40,423 nt of DNA, from contig JAFEFS010000003.1 of the NCBI GenBank assembly GCA_018240465.1, positions 1-40,423 of the forward strand, in the 5' to 3' direction. The DNA comes from Pseudomonadota bacterium. GTDB taxonomy: Bacteria > Pseudomonadota > Gammaproteobacteria > Xanthomonadales > Rhodanobacteraceae. The position numbers and the translations under genes are program-made. Each line of letters begins with the position of its first letter. Position 1 is the first letter of the stretch. Under the pieces are notes generated by a model that saw nothing but the letters and a program-made list of their open reading frames with translations, made no database searches and was not told where the DNA came from. Positions 29,758 through 38,138 of the stretch are shown in pieces.

Positions 29758-31590
29758 ATGCACGCGACGAGCCGCGCCCTGCGCCACCTTGTTGTCATCA
29801 TCGCGCTGGCGTTGGGCGGCTGCGCCGAACTCGGCACGTCCGGCAATCGCGACAATACGCCGGCGGCAACGGACGCCGAGCAGTGGTACAAGAATGGCGA
29901 GTTCGATCGCGCCGGCCAGGCGTTCATGGACATCGCCGACGCCGATCGTGACTACCGCGATCACTACCGCCTGCGCGCGGCCGAGGCGTTTCGCGAGGAA
30001 GGCAATCTCGATGCAGTCGCCTGGGCGCTGGAAAGCATCAAGGCAAAGCGCCTGTCCGAAGCGGAACAGCCGCGCTTCGATCTGCTCGAAGCCGAGCTGG
30101 CGCTGTCGAAAAAGAACGCGCAGCGCGCGCTGACCCTGCTCGCGCTCGACGATTCGAAGCTGCCGCGCCCGCTGCGCCTGCGCACGCTCGAGCTGCGCGC
30201 ACGCGCACTGGCGCTTGCCGGCGACGCGTTCGCCAGCGCGCGCACGCGCGTCGCGCTCAACCCGTCGCTGCAAGGCAAGGACCGCGAGCGCAACGAAAGT
30301 CAGATCGTCGACACGCTGGCACAACTGGATGCACAGGCGCTCAAGCAGCAAGGCGCTGCGCTGCTGCCCGGCGACGCCTTGCGCCCCTACATCGACTATG
30401 CGTTGCGCCGCGCGGGCCAGGCGCTGCCGCAGACTCTTGCGCAGCCGGGCGTGCCGGTCGGTACGCAAGGCGGTGCGAACGCGCTGAACGGCGAAGGCTA
30501 CCGTCCGGCGCATGCGATCGCATTGCTGCTGCCGCTCGATGGCCAGCTCAAGGCCGTCGCCCAGGCGGTACGCGACGGCGTGTTCGCCGCGTACTTCTCC
30601 GACACGCACATGCCACGCCCGGAGCTGCGTCTGTACGACGTCGGCAACAGCGCCGCGGACGCGGTTGCCGCGTACCAGCGCGCAGTTGCCGAAGGTGCCG
30701 ACCGCGTGATCGGGCCACTGCGCCGCGATGCGGTCTCGGCCGTGTTCGCGCAGAACCCGCTGCCGGCGCCCGTGCTCGCGCTCAATCTGCCCGAACGCGG
30801 CGAATCGCCGCCGCCGGGCAGCGCGGCTTTTGGCCTCAATCCCGATACCGAGGGCGCGCAGGCCGCGCAGCACCTGCTCGATCGCGGCATCACCCATGCC
30901 GCGATCGTCGCCGCGGACAGCGATTGGGCCGAGCGCGCCGCCGCTGCGTTCCGCGCCCAGTTCGAAGCCGGGCGTGGCAGCGTGATCGGCGAGTCGCGCA
31001 TCAAGACAGGCGAATTGAACTACTCCGCAAGCATAAAGAGCGCGCTCGCCGTGCTGCCCGCGCAGAGCGCCACGGCCCCCGTGCAGAAATCCGCCGCGGG
31101 CAGCGACGCGGCCGGCATGGACAACAGCGCCGTGTTCATCAGCATGACGCCGCAGCAGGCGCGGCTGTTCATGCCGCAGCTCAAGCTCGCCGGGTACTCC
31201 AACCTGCCGGTCTTCGCCACCTCGCACCTGTTCGGGGGCCTTACCAACCCGGGCATGGACCGCGACCTCGACGGCGTCGAGTTCTGCGACGCGCCATGGC
31301 TGTTCGACGCCGTCGTCGGACTGCCACGCCACGCCGACATCGCCGACTCGCTCGAATCCGCGCGCGGCGCCGGCGCACGACTGTTCGCCATGGGCATGGA
31401 CGCGTACGCACTCACCCCGTATCTCGACTGGATGAGCCAGCACCACGACGCCTATCTGCCCGGCGCCACCGGCCAGCTCAGCAGCGACGGCAGCGGCCGC
31501 ATCCAGCGCCTGCTGACCTGGGCGCGCTTCAGCGACGGCGTTGCCACGCCGGCGACCGGCAGCCTGCAGATCAGCAACCCGGCCCCGTAA
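29758..31590 (+). CDS. lpoA: Penicillin-binding protein activator LpoA (LppC family lipoprotein)
   Basis: Outer-membrane lipoprotein that stimulates PBP1a from outside the sacculus. 610 residues: signal peptide with lipobox LGGC (Cys22), an N-terminal TPR-like helical domain (about 35-230) and a C-terminal periplasmic-binding-protein-like domain starting near AHAIALLLPLDGQLKAVAQA. The ATG at 29758 is preceded by AGGA. It shares the rsmI-lpoA-yraN order with E. coli. Confidence 0.92.
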   Translation: MHATSRALRHLVVIIALALGGCAELGTSGNRDNTPAATDAEQWYKNGEFDRAGQAFMDIADADRDYRDHYRLRAAEAFREEGNLDAVAWALESIKAKRLSEAEQPRFDLLEAELALSKKNAQRALTLLALDDSKLPRPLRLRTLELRARALALAGDAFASARTRVALNPSLQGKDRERNESQIVDTLAQLDAQALKQQGAALLPGDALRPYIDYALRRAGQALPQTLAQPGVPVGTQGGANALNGEGYRPAHAIALLLPLDGQLKAVAQAVRDGVFAAYFSDTHMPRPELRLYDVGNSAADAVAAYQRAVAEGADRVIGPLRRDAVSAVFAQNPLPAPVLALNLPERGESPPPGSAAFGLNPDTEGAQAAQHLLDRGITHAAIVAADSDWAERAAAAFRAQFEAGRGSVIGESRIKTGELNYSASIKSALAVLPAQSATAPVQKSAAGSDAAGMDNSAVFISMTPQQARLFMPQLKLAGYSNLPVFATSHLFGGLTNPGMDRDLDGVEFCDAPWLFDAVVGLPRHADIADSLESARGAGARLFAMGMDAYALTPYLDWMSQHHDAYLPGATGQLSSDGSGRIQRLLTWARFSDGVATPATGSLQISNPAP

Positions 31591-31600
31591 GGCGCCGCAG

Positions 31601-31978
31601 ATGACGGCGCGCGCGACCGGCGATATCTGGGAAGGCGCCGCGCTCGCCTGGCTGCTGAAGTCCGGCCTGCGCCTCGTGGCACGCAACTTCCATTGCCGCC
31701 ACGGTGAGATCGACCTGGTCCTTCTCGACCGCAGCGGGCACGAAGGCGACACGCTCGTGTTCGTCGAGGTGCGCTATCGCGACGATGCGACGCGCGGCAG
31801 CGGCACCGCTTCCGTCGGCACGGCCAAGCAACGCAAGCTCGTGCGGACCGCGCAGATCTTCCTGCAGGCGCATGCACAATTCGCCGCGCTGGCCTGCCGT
31901 TTCGACGTGATCGGCTGCACCGGTACGCCGCAGCGACCGGTGTTCGAGTGGACGCGCAACGCCTTCGACGCGATCTGA
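31601..31978 (+). CDS. yraN: YraN family protein (UPF0102), endonuclease-like fold
   Basis: 125 residues. GDIWEGAALAWLLKSGLRLV, ARNFHCRHGEIDLVLLD and TLVFVEVRYR carry the E...GEIDL...VEVR pattern of the UPF0102 family, which has a restriction-endonuclease-like core; its biological role is not established. The ATG at 31601 is ten bases after the lpoA stop; an in-frame upstream start at 31541 would overlap lpoA and is less likely. Confidence 0.92.
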   Translation: MTARATGDIWEGAALAWLLKSGLRLVARNFHCRHGEIDLVLLDRSGHEGDTLVFVEVRYRDDATRGSGTASVGTAKQRKLVRTAQIFLQAHAQFAALACRFDVIGCTGTPQRPVFEWTRNAFDAI

Positions 31979-32050
31979 ACCCGGCCCGCGTTCAGCCTCG
32001 AGTCACCGCGTCCGCGCGACCGTGTCGCTCCCGCTTTCATACCGCTCGCC

Positions 32051-32653
32051 ATGAATCGCGCATTGCGTAGATCGATACTCCTGCTCGCCCTGGCCACGCC
32101 GTTGCTGCACGGCTGCCTGCTCGCCGTGGCCGGCGCGGGCGTGGCTGCCGGCGTCGGCGTCGCGCACGACCGCCGCGACGCGGGCACGGTGCTCGCCGAC
32201 CGCCGTCTTGCGCTCGCTGCAAGCGATGCGATCAACCGCGACAAGGCCTTCGTCCGCGACGACAACTTCGTCCACACCGTCGTCTACAACGGCAACCTCC
32301 TGCTTTGCGGCCAGTTGCGCAGCGCGGACCTCAAGCAGCGCGCACAGGCGCTGACCGAGCATCTCGACGGCGTCAAACGCGTGGTCAACGAGATCGAGGT
32401 TACCGACGAGCCGATCGGCTTCTGGCGCCGCCGCGCCGACAACACGATGACCGCACGCGTGAAGACCGCACTACTCGACCTCACCAGCCTCGGGGATTTC
32501 GACCCGAGCCGGGTCAACGTGACCACGGTCGACGGCGTCGTCTACCTGATGGGCCTGGTCAGCCGTGAAGAATCCGACGCGGTCGTCGAGATTGCGCGCA
32601 ACGTGGCGGGAGTTTCCAAGGTGGTCAAGGTGTTCGAGTACACCGACACCTGA
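32051..32653 (+). CDS. dolP: Outer-membrane lipoprotein with two BON domains (DolP-like)
   Basis: 200-residue lipoprotein: signal peptide with lipobox LHGC (Cys22), then two BON domains (about 48-117, with VVYNGNLLLCGQL; and about 127-196, with TTVDGVVYLMGLV). DolP (YraP) helps outer-membrane integrity and BAM function at division sites in E. coli. Its place after lpoA and yraN supports orthology; E. coli has diaA between yraN and dolP, absent here. Confidence 0.9.
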   Translation: MNRALRRSILLLALATPLLHGCLLAVAGAGVAAGVGVAHDRRDAGTVLADRRLALAASDAINRDKAFVRDDNFVHTVVYNGNLLLCGQLRSADLKQRAQALTEHLDGVKRVVNEIEVTDEPIGFWRRRADNTMTARVKTALLDLTSLGDFDPSRVNVTTVDGVVYLMGLVSREESDAVVEIARNVAGVSKVVKVFEYTDT

Positions 32654-32671
32654 TCGCCTCGCACGTACCCG

Positions 32672-33409
32672 CTACGCAAGATAGTCGTGCACCACTTCCC
32701 CATACGGCAGCAGCAGATCGGCCTTGATGTGCACCGCGGACAAGACTTCGCGTACCGGCAGGTCGACCACCGGCGCGAGCGCATGCGCGAACAGCTCGAG
32801 CGCACCGGGGCCGGTCCACGCGCCCTTGAATTCCTTGCACTGCATCGAATAGCGCACCAGCTCGCAGATGCGAGGCGTGCCGTCGACATGAGGCAGGATC
32901 TTGAGCAGGAACGCCGGCGCCTCGAGGCCCGCGATGGCCTTGTCGCGATCCATCGATGCGTACTTGAAGCCCATCGTGCCGCGCGCGACGGGCAGGTCCG
33001 AATACCGCAGTTCGCCCACCAGCGTATCGCGATGGACCTTGAGCGACGGCTCGCCGATCTTCTTCGGGAAGCCCCAGATCTCGCGCCCGCCCGCGGTCGG
33101 CGGATGGTCGTCGAGGAACATCATGCGCACGTAGCCGCCGGCCTCGCCCTTGTACCTGACCGGAATCACCTGGCCCGACTCGGTGTAGTCGCCGAAACCG
33201 GTCGAATCGGGCATGCGGATGAACTCGTACTTCACCACCGGGTCGGTCATCTCCAGCGGCGCCGGAATGGCCTTCGCGAGCGCGTCGGGATCGGTGCGGT
33301 AGGTGATGATCAGGTATTCGCGGTCGACGAACAGGTACGGCCCGGGCGGATAGGCCGGGTTGTCGATCGGCATTGCGAACGCACGTTTGCGGATTTCGTC
33401 TTCAGTCAT
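32672..33409 (-). CDS. adc: Acetoacetate decarboxylase family protein
   Basis: 245 residues, nearly the length of Clostridium acetobutylicum Adc. Starts [20 protein letters not shown]; contains the Schiff-base lysine motif [12 protein letters not shown] (Lys116, matching Lys115 of the clostridial enzyme) and a second Lys beside it, so decarboxylation of acetoacetate to acetone and CO2 is chemically plausible. The ATG at 33409 is favoured over an upstream ATG at 33430. Convergent with dolP, with only 18 bp between stop codons. No ketone-body or solvent genes adjoin, so the real substrate is open. Confidence 0.9.
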   Translation of the reverse strand: MTEDEIRKRAFAMPIDNPAYPPGPYLFVDREYLIITYRTDPDALAKAIPAPLEMTDPVVKYEFIRMPDSTGFGDYTESGQVIPVRYKGEAGGYVRMMFLDDHPPTAGGREIWGFPKKIGEPSLKVHRDTLVGELRYSDLPVARGTMGFKYASMDRDKAIAGLEAPAFLLKILPHVDGTPRICELVRYSMQCKEFKGAWTGPGALELFAHALAPVVDLPVREVLSAVHIKADLLLPYGEVVHDYLA

Positions 33410-33638
33410 GGCAAGCACCCGACACGGCATCTGTTGGAAATACGATCGCGGCTACCGTCCGATTTTCACGTTTCGAGGCCGGCGCAACATCGCGCGCACT
33501 ATCCCACGCGCCTTGTTAAGCCCGCCATCGCGAGGCAATTCGGGCGTTCGCGGCGACGTCGTTTGCGCGGGAAATTCGCGGAAGCCTGCGAAGCGCCTGC
33601 AATCCTGGGCGCGCCGGGCGCCGCGTATCGCGCAATAC

Positions 33639-33647
33639 TGCTATAGT
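33639..33647 (+). promoter_or_regulatory. Extended -10 promoter candidate
   Basis: TGCTATAGT (33639-33647) is a TGn-extended -10 in an otherwise GC-rich region; no good -35 is needed for this class. Expected start near 33654. Confidence 0.5.
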
Positions 33648-33797
33648 TGTGAAAATCCGACTTCCGGTTGGGGCTGGAAGGAAGGGGACAGCAAGCAAGG
33701 CGGTTTACCTGCGCCGGCCGGCGGCGCCGGAAGAGGGGCTGCCACTCGCGTTCGGCACACAATCTGCTCAGGCCGGAAATTCGGCGGGGAAAGAGCG

Positions 33798-33863
33798 ATG
33801 AAGCAAATCCGTTTGCCAAGGTCGTCCGTGGTCGCCGAGCCACTGCGCCAAACAGCGGAATGA
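33798..33863 (+). CDS. Possible 21-codon upstream reading frame
   Basis: ATG at 33798 after GGGGAAAGAG, reading MKQIRLPRSSVVAEPLRQTA plus a final Glu, then TGA. It lies 55 bases before the ATP-grasp start. The good ribosome-binding site is the only support; it could be a leader peptide or chance. Confidence 0.25.
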   Translation: MKQIRLPRSSVVAEPLRQTAE

Positions 33864-33918
33864 CCGGAATCGCGCATCAATGGCAGCGGGATATCGCAGT
33901 TTCCTCTCCGCACGAAAT

Positions 33919-35172
33919 ATGTCTACGCCACGTGCGATCGTTCTCTCGCGTCCGCTGACCGGTCTTGCGACCGTCCGCGCGCTGCATCGTGCCGGCATCG
34001 CCGCACAGGCTCTCGTCTTCTCCGACCGCGACCTCGTTCGGCATACACGCATGGCCGACCTCGTCGACGTACCGGTACAGGCGCGCGGCGGCGATGCGTT
34101 GATCGAATTCCTGTTGCAATGGCCGCGCTGCGCGGCCGACGAACGCCCCGTGCTCATTCCGGTTTGCGATGAACACGCCCTGCTGCTGTCGCGGCATGCG
34201 CAACGGCTGTCGGCACATTTCCGTCTGTGGACGACCAGCCACGACGAACTGCTGCGCATCATTTCCAAGAACAGCCTGGGCACGATCGCCTCCGCACTCG
34301 ACCTGCCCGTCGTGCCCGGCATCGCCGAGCCGACGCCGGAGCAACTCGAGCAATGGAGTGCCGGACATGCAGGACCCTACCTGCTCAAACCGTTCTACGT
34401 GGGTGCGCCGGGCAACAACGTCCACGACAAGAACCGCCAATTCGAAACACGCGACGAATTACTCGATCACGTGCGCAGCAAAGGCGCCCGCGCCGCGATC
34501 GTGCAACGCATGCTGCGCGGCGGCGACGGCTACATCTTCGATTGCTACGGCCTGTGCGACGCGTCGGGCCGGGTCGTGCAAATGGCCACCCACCGGCGCT
34601 GGCGGCAGAACAAGCCCGATTGCGGCACGACCTCATTCGGAGAAATTCCCGCCGGGCTGCCCGCCGACCAGGACGACACTTTGCTCGCGCAGACGCGAAC
34701 CCTGCTCGGTGGCCTGCACTACCATGGCATCTTCGGCATCGAGTGGCTGCTCGACCGCGAGACCGGGCGTTTCTGCCTGATCGACTTCAACGCGCGACCG
34801 TTCTCGAGCATAGGCCATCTCGTCGACTGCGGCCTCAACCTGCCCGCGCTCGCATTCCGCGAGCTGACCGGCGAACTGCCGTCGGACCTCGAACCGCAGC
34901 CGCGGTTGCGGCGTTTGCTGTGGGTCGACTTCTATCGCGACCTGCAAACCTTTCGCGCGCTGCGTGGAGCACACAAGCTGCGTTTCCTGGACTGGTTTGC
35001 TTCGACACTGCGCTGCCGCAGTTGGGCATACTGGAACTGGCGCGATCCAATGCCAGCATTGGTGCGCACCGGCAAATTGTTGCGCCACCTCGCCGAACTT
35101 TTCTTCTTCAACGGCAATCGGCAGCACGACCGACACGACTGCCGATCCACGAGCCAGGACGCGACTTTCTGA
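33919..35172 (+). CDS. ATP-grasp domain protein, predicted carboxylate-amine ligase
   Basis: 417-residue protein of the carbamoyl-phosphate-synthase-like ATP-grasp type. N-terminal pre-ATP-grasp region (AIVLSRPLTGLATVRALHRA, then VLIPVCDEHALLLSRH), central ATP-grasp with ISKNSLGTIASALDLPVVP and PYLLKPFYVGAPGN, and the metal-binding motif CLIDFNARPFSSIGH. C-terminal ~90 residues are helical and basic (WVDFYRDLQTFRALRGAHKL). Such proteins usually join an amino acid or peptide to a carboxylate. No biosynthetic partner lies nearby, so the substrate is unknown. The start may also be ATG 33880 (13 residues longer); neither has a strong ribosome-binding site. Confidence 0.8.
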   Translation: MSTPRAIVLSRPLTGLATVRALHRAGIAAQALVFSDRDLVRHTRMADLVDVPVQARGGDALIEFLLQWPRCAADERPVLIPVCDEHALLLSRHAQRLSAHFRLWTTSHDELLRIISKNSLGTIASALDLPVVPGIAEPTPEQLEQWSAGHAGPYLLKPFYVGAPGNNVHDKNRQFETRDELLDHVRSKGARAAIVQRMLRGGDGYIFDCYGLCDASGRVVQMATHRRWRQNKPDCGTTSFGEIPAGLPADQDDTLLAQTRTLLGGLHYHGIFGIEWLLDRETGRFCLIDFNARPFSSIGHLVDCGLNLPALAFRELTGELPSDLEPQPRLRRLLWVDFYRDLQTFRALRGAHKLRFLDWFASTLRCRSWAYWNWRDPMPALVRTGKLLRHLAELFFFNGNRQHDRHDCRSTSQDATF

Positions 35173-35173
35173 G

Positions 35174-35231
35174 CAACCCATGCCCGCCATCGCGCGGCTG
35201 AAGAACAGGCAAAGCCGCGCGTCGGTGGGTT
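35174..35231. terminator. Nested inverted repeat after the ATP-grasp gene
   Basis: cgcgcggct (35191-35199) pairs with agccgcgcg (35213-35221) around a 13-base loop, and aaccca (35174-35179) with tgggtt (35226-35231) outside it. It starts just after the ATP-grasp stop in a convergent gap with pgpA. There is no clear T-tract, so termination is a guess. Confidence 0.45.
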
Positions 35232-35310
35232 CGTGCAAACGTGCGTCCGGACTCGGACCCTGGTTGCGGCCCCGGCAACCGGGTACGGGATCGTCGCACC
35301 GCGGCGCGCG

Positions 35311-35820
35311 TCACGACAGGCCCCACGCTGCCGCCAGACCCTGCAGCACGGCCAGCACGAGCGCGGCATACAGGCCGGCGATCACATCGTCGAGCATCAC
35401 GCCGAGCCCGCCGCCGACGTTGTGGTCCGCCCACGATACCGGCCAGGGCTTGACGATGTCGAAGATGCGGAACAACGCGAACCCCGCCACAAGCTGCCAC
35501 CATGCGAACGGCAGCCACAACAGCGGCAACAGCGCGATCCACTGACCGACGAATTCATCCCAGACGACGAAGCCCGGATCGGCGATGCGCAATTTCGCCA
35601 CGACGCGCGCGCAGACCCGGACGCCGAGCGCGAATGCCAGCGCGACGGCGGCGAGATACCACGCCCAGGGCAACTCGCGCAGCGCAAACCACGGCAGCAG
35701 CGCGGCCAGCGAACCGGCGGTGCCGGGCGCACGCGGACTCAGCCCCGAACCGAAACCGCAGGCGATCCATCCGGCCGGATCGCGCAGCAGCACGCCACGT
35801 TGACCCGGGTCGAGCTTCAT
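35311..35820 (-). CDS. pgpA: Phosphatidylglycerophosphatase A
   Basis: Inner-membrane lipid phosphatase converting phosphatidylglycerophosphate to phosphatidylglycerol. 169 residues with four hydrophobic segments; motifs GSGLSPRAPGTAGSLAALLP, DPGFVVWDEFVGQWIAL and FRIFDIVKPWPVSWADHN...GVMLDDVIAG are intact. The ATG at 35820 overlaps the thiL stop (ATGA), matching the thiL-pgpA pair of many proteobacteria. Confidence 0.96.
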   Translation of the reverse strand: MKLDPGQRGVLLRDPAGWIACGFGSGLSPRAPGTAGSLAALLPWFALRELPWAWYLAAVALAFALGVRVCARVVAKLRIADPGFVVWDEFVGQWIALLPLLWLPFAWWQLVAGFALFRIFDIVKPWPVSWADHNVGGGLGVMLDDVIAGLYAALVLAVLQGLAAAWGLS

Positions 35821-36779
35821 GAGGAGAAATGCTCCCAGCCGGCGCGCGGCGAGGCGATGAAAGCGCCATCCACGTCGCGCACGCGTACGCCCGGCTCGGC
35901 AACGATGCGGCCGATGCGCGTGGCCGCACAGCCGCTGCGCGCGAGGTCGTTGAGCAACCCGGTGGCGAGCGCGGGTGCCGCGGTGAAGCACAATTCGTAA
36001 TCGTCGCCGCCGCCGAGCTGCAGCGGCACACGCGCATCGTCGGCAACCAGGCCGAGCAGGGCCGGCGACGCGGGCAGCATCGCGAGGTCGATTTCCGCGC
36101 CGACTGCACTGGCATTGCAGATGTGGCCGAGGTCGGCGAGGAGTCCGTCCGACACGTCGATGCAGGCGTGCGCACGCCCGCGCAGCAGCAGGCCCTGCGC
36201 GATGCGCGGCACCGGTCGGTCGAGCCGCGCGATCAACTGCTCCTCGCCCCTGCCCGGGCGTAGCGCACCTTGACGCAGCGCCAGCCCGGCAGCCGCATCG
36301 CCGAGCGTACCGGTGACGAGCACCGCGTCTCCCGGCTGCGCGCCGGTACGGCGCAGCGCCAGATGCTCGGGTACGAAACCGTGCGCGGTGACGGTGATCG
36401 TCAACGGCCCGCGCGTCGTGTCGCCGCCGGCCAGCGCGAGCTTGCATTCGCCCGCGAGCGCGGCGAAGCCGTCGGCGAATGCGGCTACCCACCCCGCATC
36501 GGCATCCGGCAGGGTCAGGGCCAGGGTCGCCCAGGCCGGCGTCGCACCCATCGCGGCGAGATCGGAAAGATTGACTGCGAGCGCCTTCCAGCCGATGTCG
36601 TACGGCGCCGTGTCTTTCGGGAAATGAACGCCGCAAACCAGCGTATCGGTGCAGACCGCGAGTGCCTGCCCGCCCGGCACGGCGAGCAGGGCCGCATCGT
36701 CGCCGATGCCCAGGCGTACGTCCGCGCGCGCGCGCGCGCAGCGCATGCGAATCAGCTCGATCAAATCAAACTCGGCCAT
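35817..36779 (-). CDS. thiL: Thiamine-monophosphate kinase
   Basis: Makes thiamine diphosphate from thiamine monophosphate with ATP. 320 residues: EFDLIELI at the N-terminus, GIGDDAALL, CTDTLVCGVHFP, AVNLSDLAAMGATPAW, GGDTTRGPLTITVTA, CIDVSDGLLADLGHIC and GGDDYELCF are the ThiL signature. A (CG)n run in codons 15-20 encodes RARA. Overlaps pgpA by ATGA and follows the YjbR-like gene by 24 bp. Confidence 0.97.
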   Translation of the reverse strand: MAEFDLIELIRMRCARARADVRLGIGDDAALLAVPGGQALAVCTDTLVCGVHFPKDTAPYDIGWKALAVNLSDLAAMGATPAWATLALTLPDADAGWVAAFADGFAALAGECKLALAGGDTTRGPLTITVTAHGFVPEHLALRRTGAQPGDAVLVTGTLGDAAAGLALRQGALRPGRGEEQLIARLDRPVPRIAQGLLLRGRAHACIDVSDGLLADLGHICNASAVGAEIDLAMLPASPALLGLVADDARVPLQLGGGDDYELCFTAAPALATGLLNDLARSGCAATRIGRIVAEPGVRVRDVDGAFIASPRAGWEHFSS

Positions 36780-36803
36780 GCTGATCCGACCCGGACACGC
36801 GCA

Positions 36804-37157
36804 TCACCGTTTCGCTTCGTCGAATGCGGCGACCAGCTGCTTCGGCGCTACCCGCCGCCACGCTTTCAGCAGAACATCGCGAAACAAAGCGTCTTCGATC
36901 GAGTCGAGCTGCACATGGGTCCACCCATGTTTTCCCCATTGCGGAATCGATGAAAACGTTTCGGGAAAGGAGGCGATCAGCGCGGCTTGATCCGCCGGCG
37001 TCAGCTTGAGCACGGCACGATGCTCGGATTTTTTTTGTGCAGAAATCTGCGCGAAGATTTTTCCGCCGACGCGGAACGACGGACTGCCGAAATGATCGCG
37101 CTCTTCCGCACCCGGCAAAGAAAGCGCCGTTGCCTTGGCCTCGACCCAGGAAATCAT
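36804..37157 (-). CDS. MmcQ/YjbR family protein (DUF419)
   Basis: 117-residue protein beginning MISWVEAKATALSLPGAEER. The pattern HFGSPSFRVGGKIFAQI, KLTPADQAALIASFPETFSS and HGWTHVQLDSIED fits the YjbR/MmcQ family, which has a CyaY-like fold and possible DNA-binding ability; its function is not established. The ATG at 37157 is chosen because the family N-terminus starts there. It is inserted between nusB and thiL, which are usually adjacent or nearly so. Confidence 0.85.
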   Translation of the reverse strand: MISWVEAKATALSLPGAEERDHFGSPSFRVGGKIFAQISAQKKSEHRAVLKLTPADQAALIASFPETFSSIPQWGKHGWTHVQLDSIEDALFRDVLLKAWRRVAPKQLVAAFDEAKR

Positions 37158-37170
37158 CGCCGCCTCCGGC

Positions 37171-37635
37171 TCAGCCGCGTATGCCTGCCGCGTACTCTGC
37201 CTGCCTGACCTGCGCTGCCAACTTGTCGAGCACGCCATTGATGTAGGTATGGCCGTGATCGGCACCGAAGCGCTTGGTTACCTCGATCGCCTCGTTGATG
37301 ACGACGCGGTACGGCACGTCGATGCGGTGGCGCAACTCGTACGCGGCGAGGCGCAGCGCGGCGCGTTCGATCGGATCGACCTGGGCGACGGCGCGGTCGA
37401 GATACGGCGCCAGGTCCGCGTCGAGCTCGGCACAGTGCGCGTCGACACCGCGCAGGAGGTCTTCGAAGTAGCCCAGATCAGCGACTTCCATGTCTTGTTC
37501 GTGACGGAATTCATCGATCACTTTCGCCATCGAATTGCCGCTGATCTGCCAGGCGTAGATGGCCTGCAACGCGCGCCGGCGCGCGCGCGCGCGCGCGGTC
37601 AGGTCGATGCCGTCGGGGCGTGGGTGCTTGCTCAT
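37171..37635 (-). CDS. nusB: Transcription antitermination factor NusB
   Basis: Binds boxA RNA with NusE (S10) and supports rRNA transcription antitermination. 154 residues, all helical: [53 protein letters not shown] and [32 protein letters not shown] are family hallmarks. The ATG at 37635 overlaps the ribH stop (ATGA). The N-terminal Arg-Ala stretch is coded by a 19-base GC dinucleotide run. Confidence 0.97.
   Translation of the reverse strand: MSKHPRPDGIDLTARARARRRALQAIYAWQISGNSMAKVIDEFRHEQDMEVADLGYFEDLLRGVDAHCAELDADLAPYLDRAVAQVDPIERAALRLAAYELRHRIDVPYRVVINEAIEVTKRFGADHGHTYINGVLDKLAAQVRQAEYAAGIRG
37579..37597. repeat. (GC)n dinucleotide run in nusB
   Basis: Nineteen bases of uninterrupted alternating G and C inside codons for the NusB N-terminus. 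Such runs can slip and can form Z-DNA. A shorter run of the same kind is in thiL at 36723-36737. Confidence 0.8.
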
Positions 37636-38096
37636 AGTTTGTTCCACAGATCGACCATTTCCATCGCGGCAAGCGCGACTTCCTCGCCCTTGTTGCCATG
37701 CACGCCGCCGGCGCGTGCCTGCGCGTCGGCGTGGCGCTCGACCGCGAGCACGCCGTTGAGCACAGGCACGCCACCGTCGAGCGCGACGCGCATCAGTGCC
37801 TGCGCGCAGTTGTCGGCGACGTGCTCGTAGTGGCGGGTGTCGCCGCGCACGACGCAGCCGAGCGCGAGGATCGCCGCATGCCCGCCTGCGCGCGCCAGCC
37901 TGGCCGCGGCGAAGGGAATTTCCCACGCGCCCGGCACGCGCACCAGATCGACCGCCTCGTCATCGACGCCATGCTCGCGCAGCGCGCGGCGCGCACCGTC
38001 GACGAGCACGTCGACAATGCCCGGATTCCAGCGGCTGGCGATGATCGCGAACCGCGCATCGGCATGGCGACGCAATTCGCCGGAGTAGTCGGGCAT
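37632..38096 (-). CDS. ribH: 6,7-dimethyl-8-ribityllumazine synthase
   Basis: Condenses 5-amino-6-ribitylaminouracil with 3,4-dihydroxy-2-butanone 4-phosphate, the penultimate step to riboflavin. 154 residues: [50 protein letters not shown] (catalytic His region), NGVLAVE and [14 protein letters not shown]. The ATG at 38096 is chosen over a TTG at 38108. It follows ribBX by 42 bp in the same operon. Confidence 0.97.
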   Translation of the reverse strand: MPDYSGELRRHADARFAIIASRWNPGIVDVLVDGARRALREHGVDDEAVDLVRVPGAWEIPFAAARLARAGGHAAILALGCVVRGDTRHYEHVADNCAQALMRVALDGGVPVLNGVLAVERHADAQARAGGVHGNKGEEVALAAMEMVDLWNKL

Positions 38097-38138
38097 CGGT
38101 AGCAACAAGGTGGCGGCGGAGGATTCCGCCTGCCTAGT

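Larger units (their letters stand above)
33410..33918. other. 509-bp intergenic region, long leader of the ATP-grasp gene
   Basis: No gene of normal size. It holds an extended -10 promoter on the + strand (33639-33647), a palindrome cgccggccggcg (33712-33723), a gccg/cggc pair around 33778-33791 and a 21-codon reading frame (33798-33863). If the promoter is used, the ATP-grasp leader is about 265 nt. No known riboswitch consensus was recognised. Confidence 0.5.

Noticed and set aside
38097..38138. FMN riboswitch in the riboflavin cluster
   Set aside because: The gaps before ribH and ribBX are too short and lack the RFN consensus; one could exist upstream of ribE outside the window.
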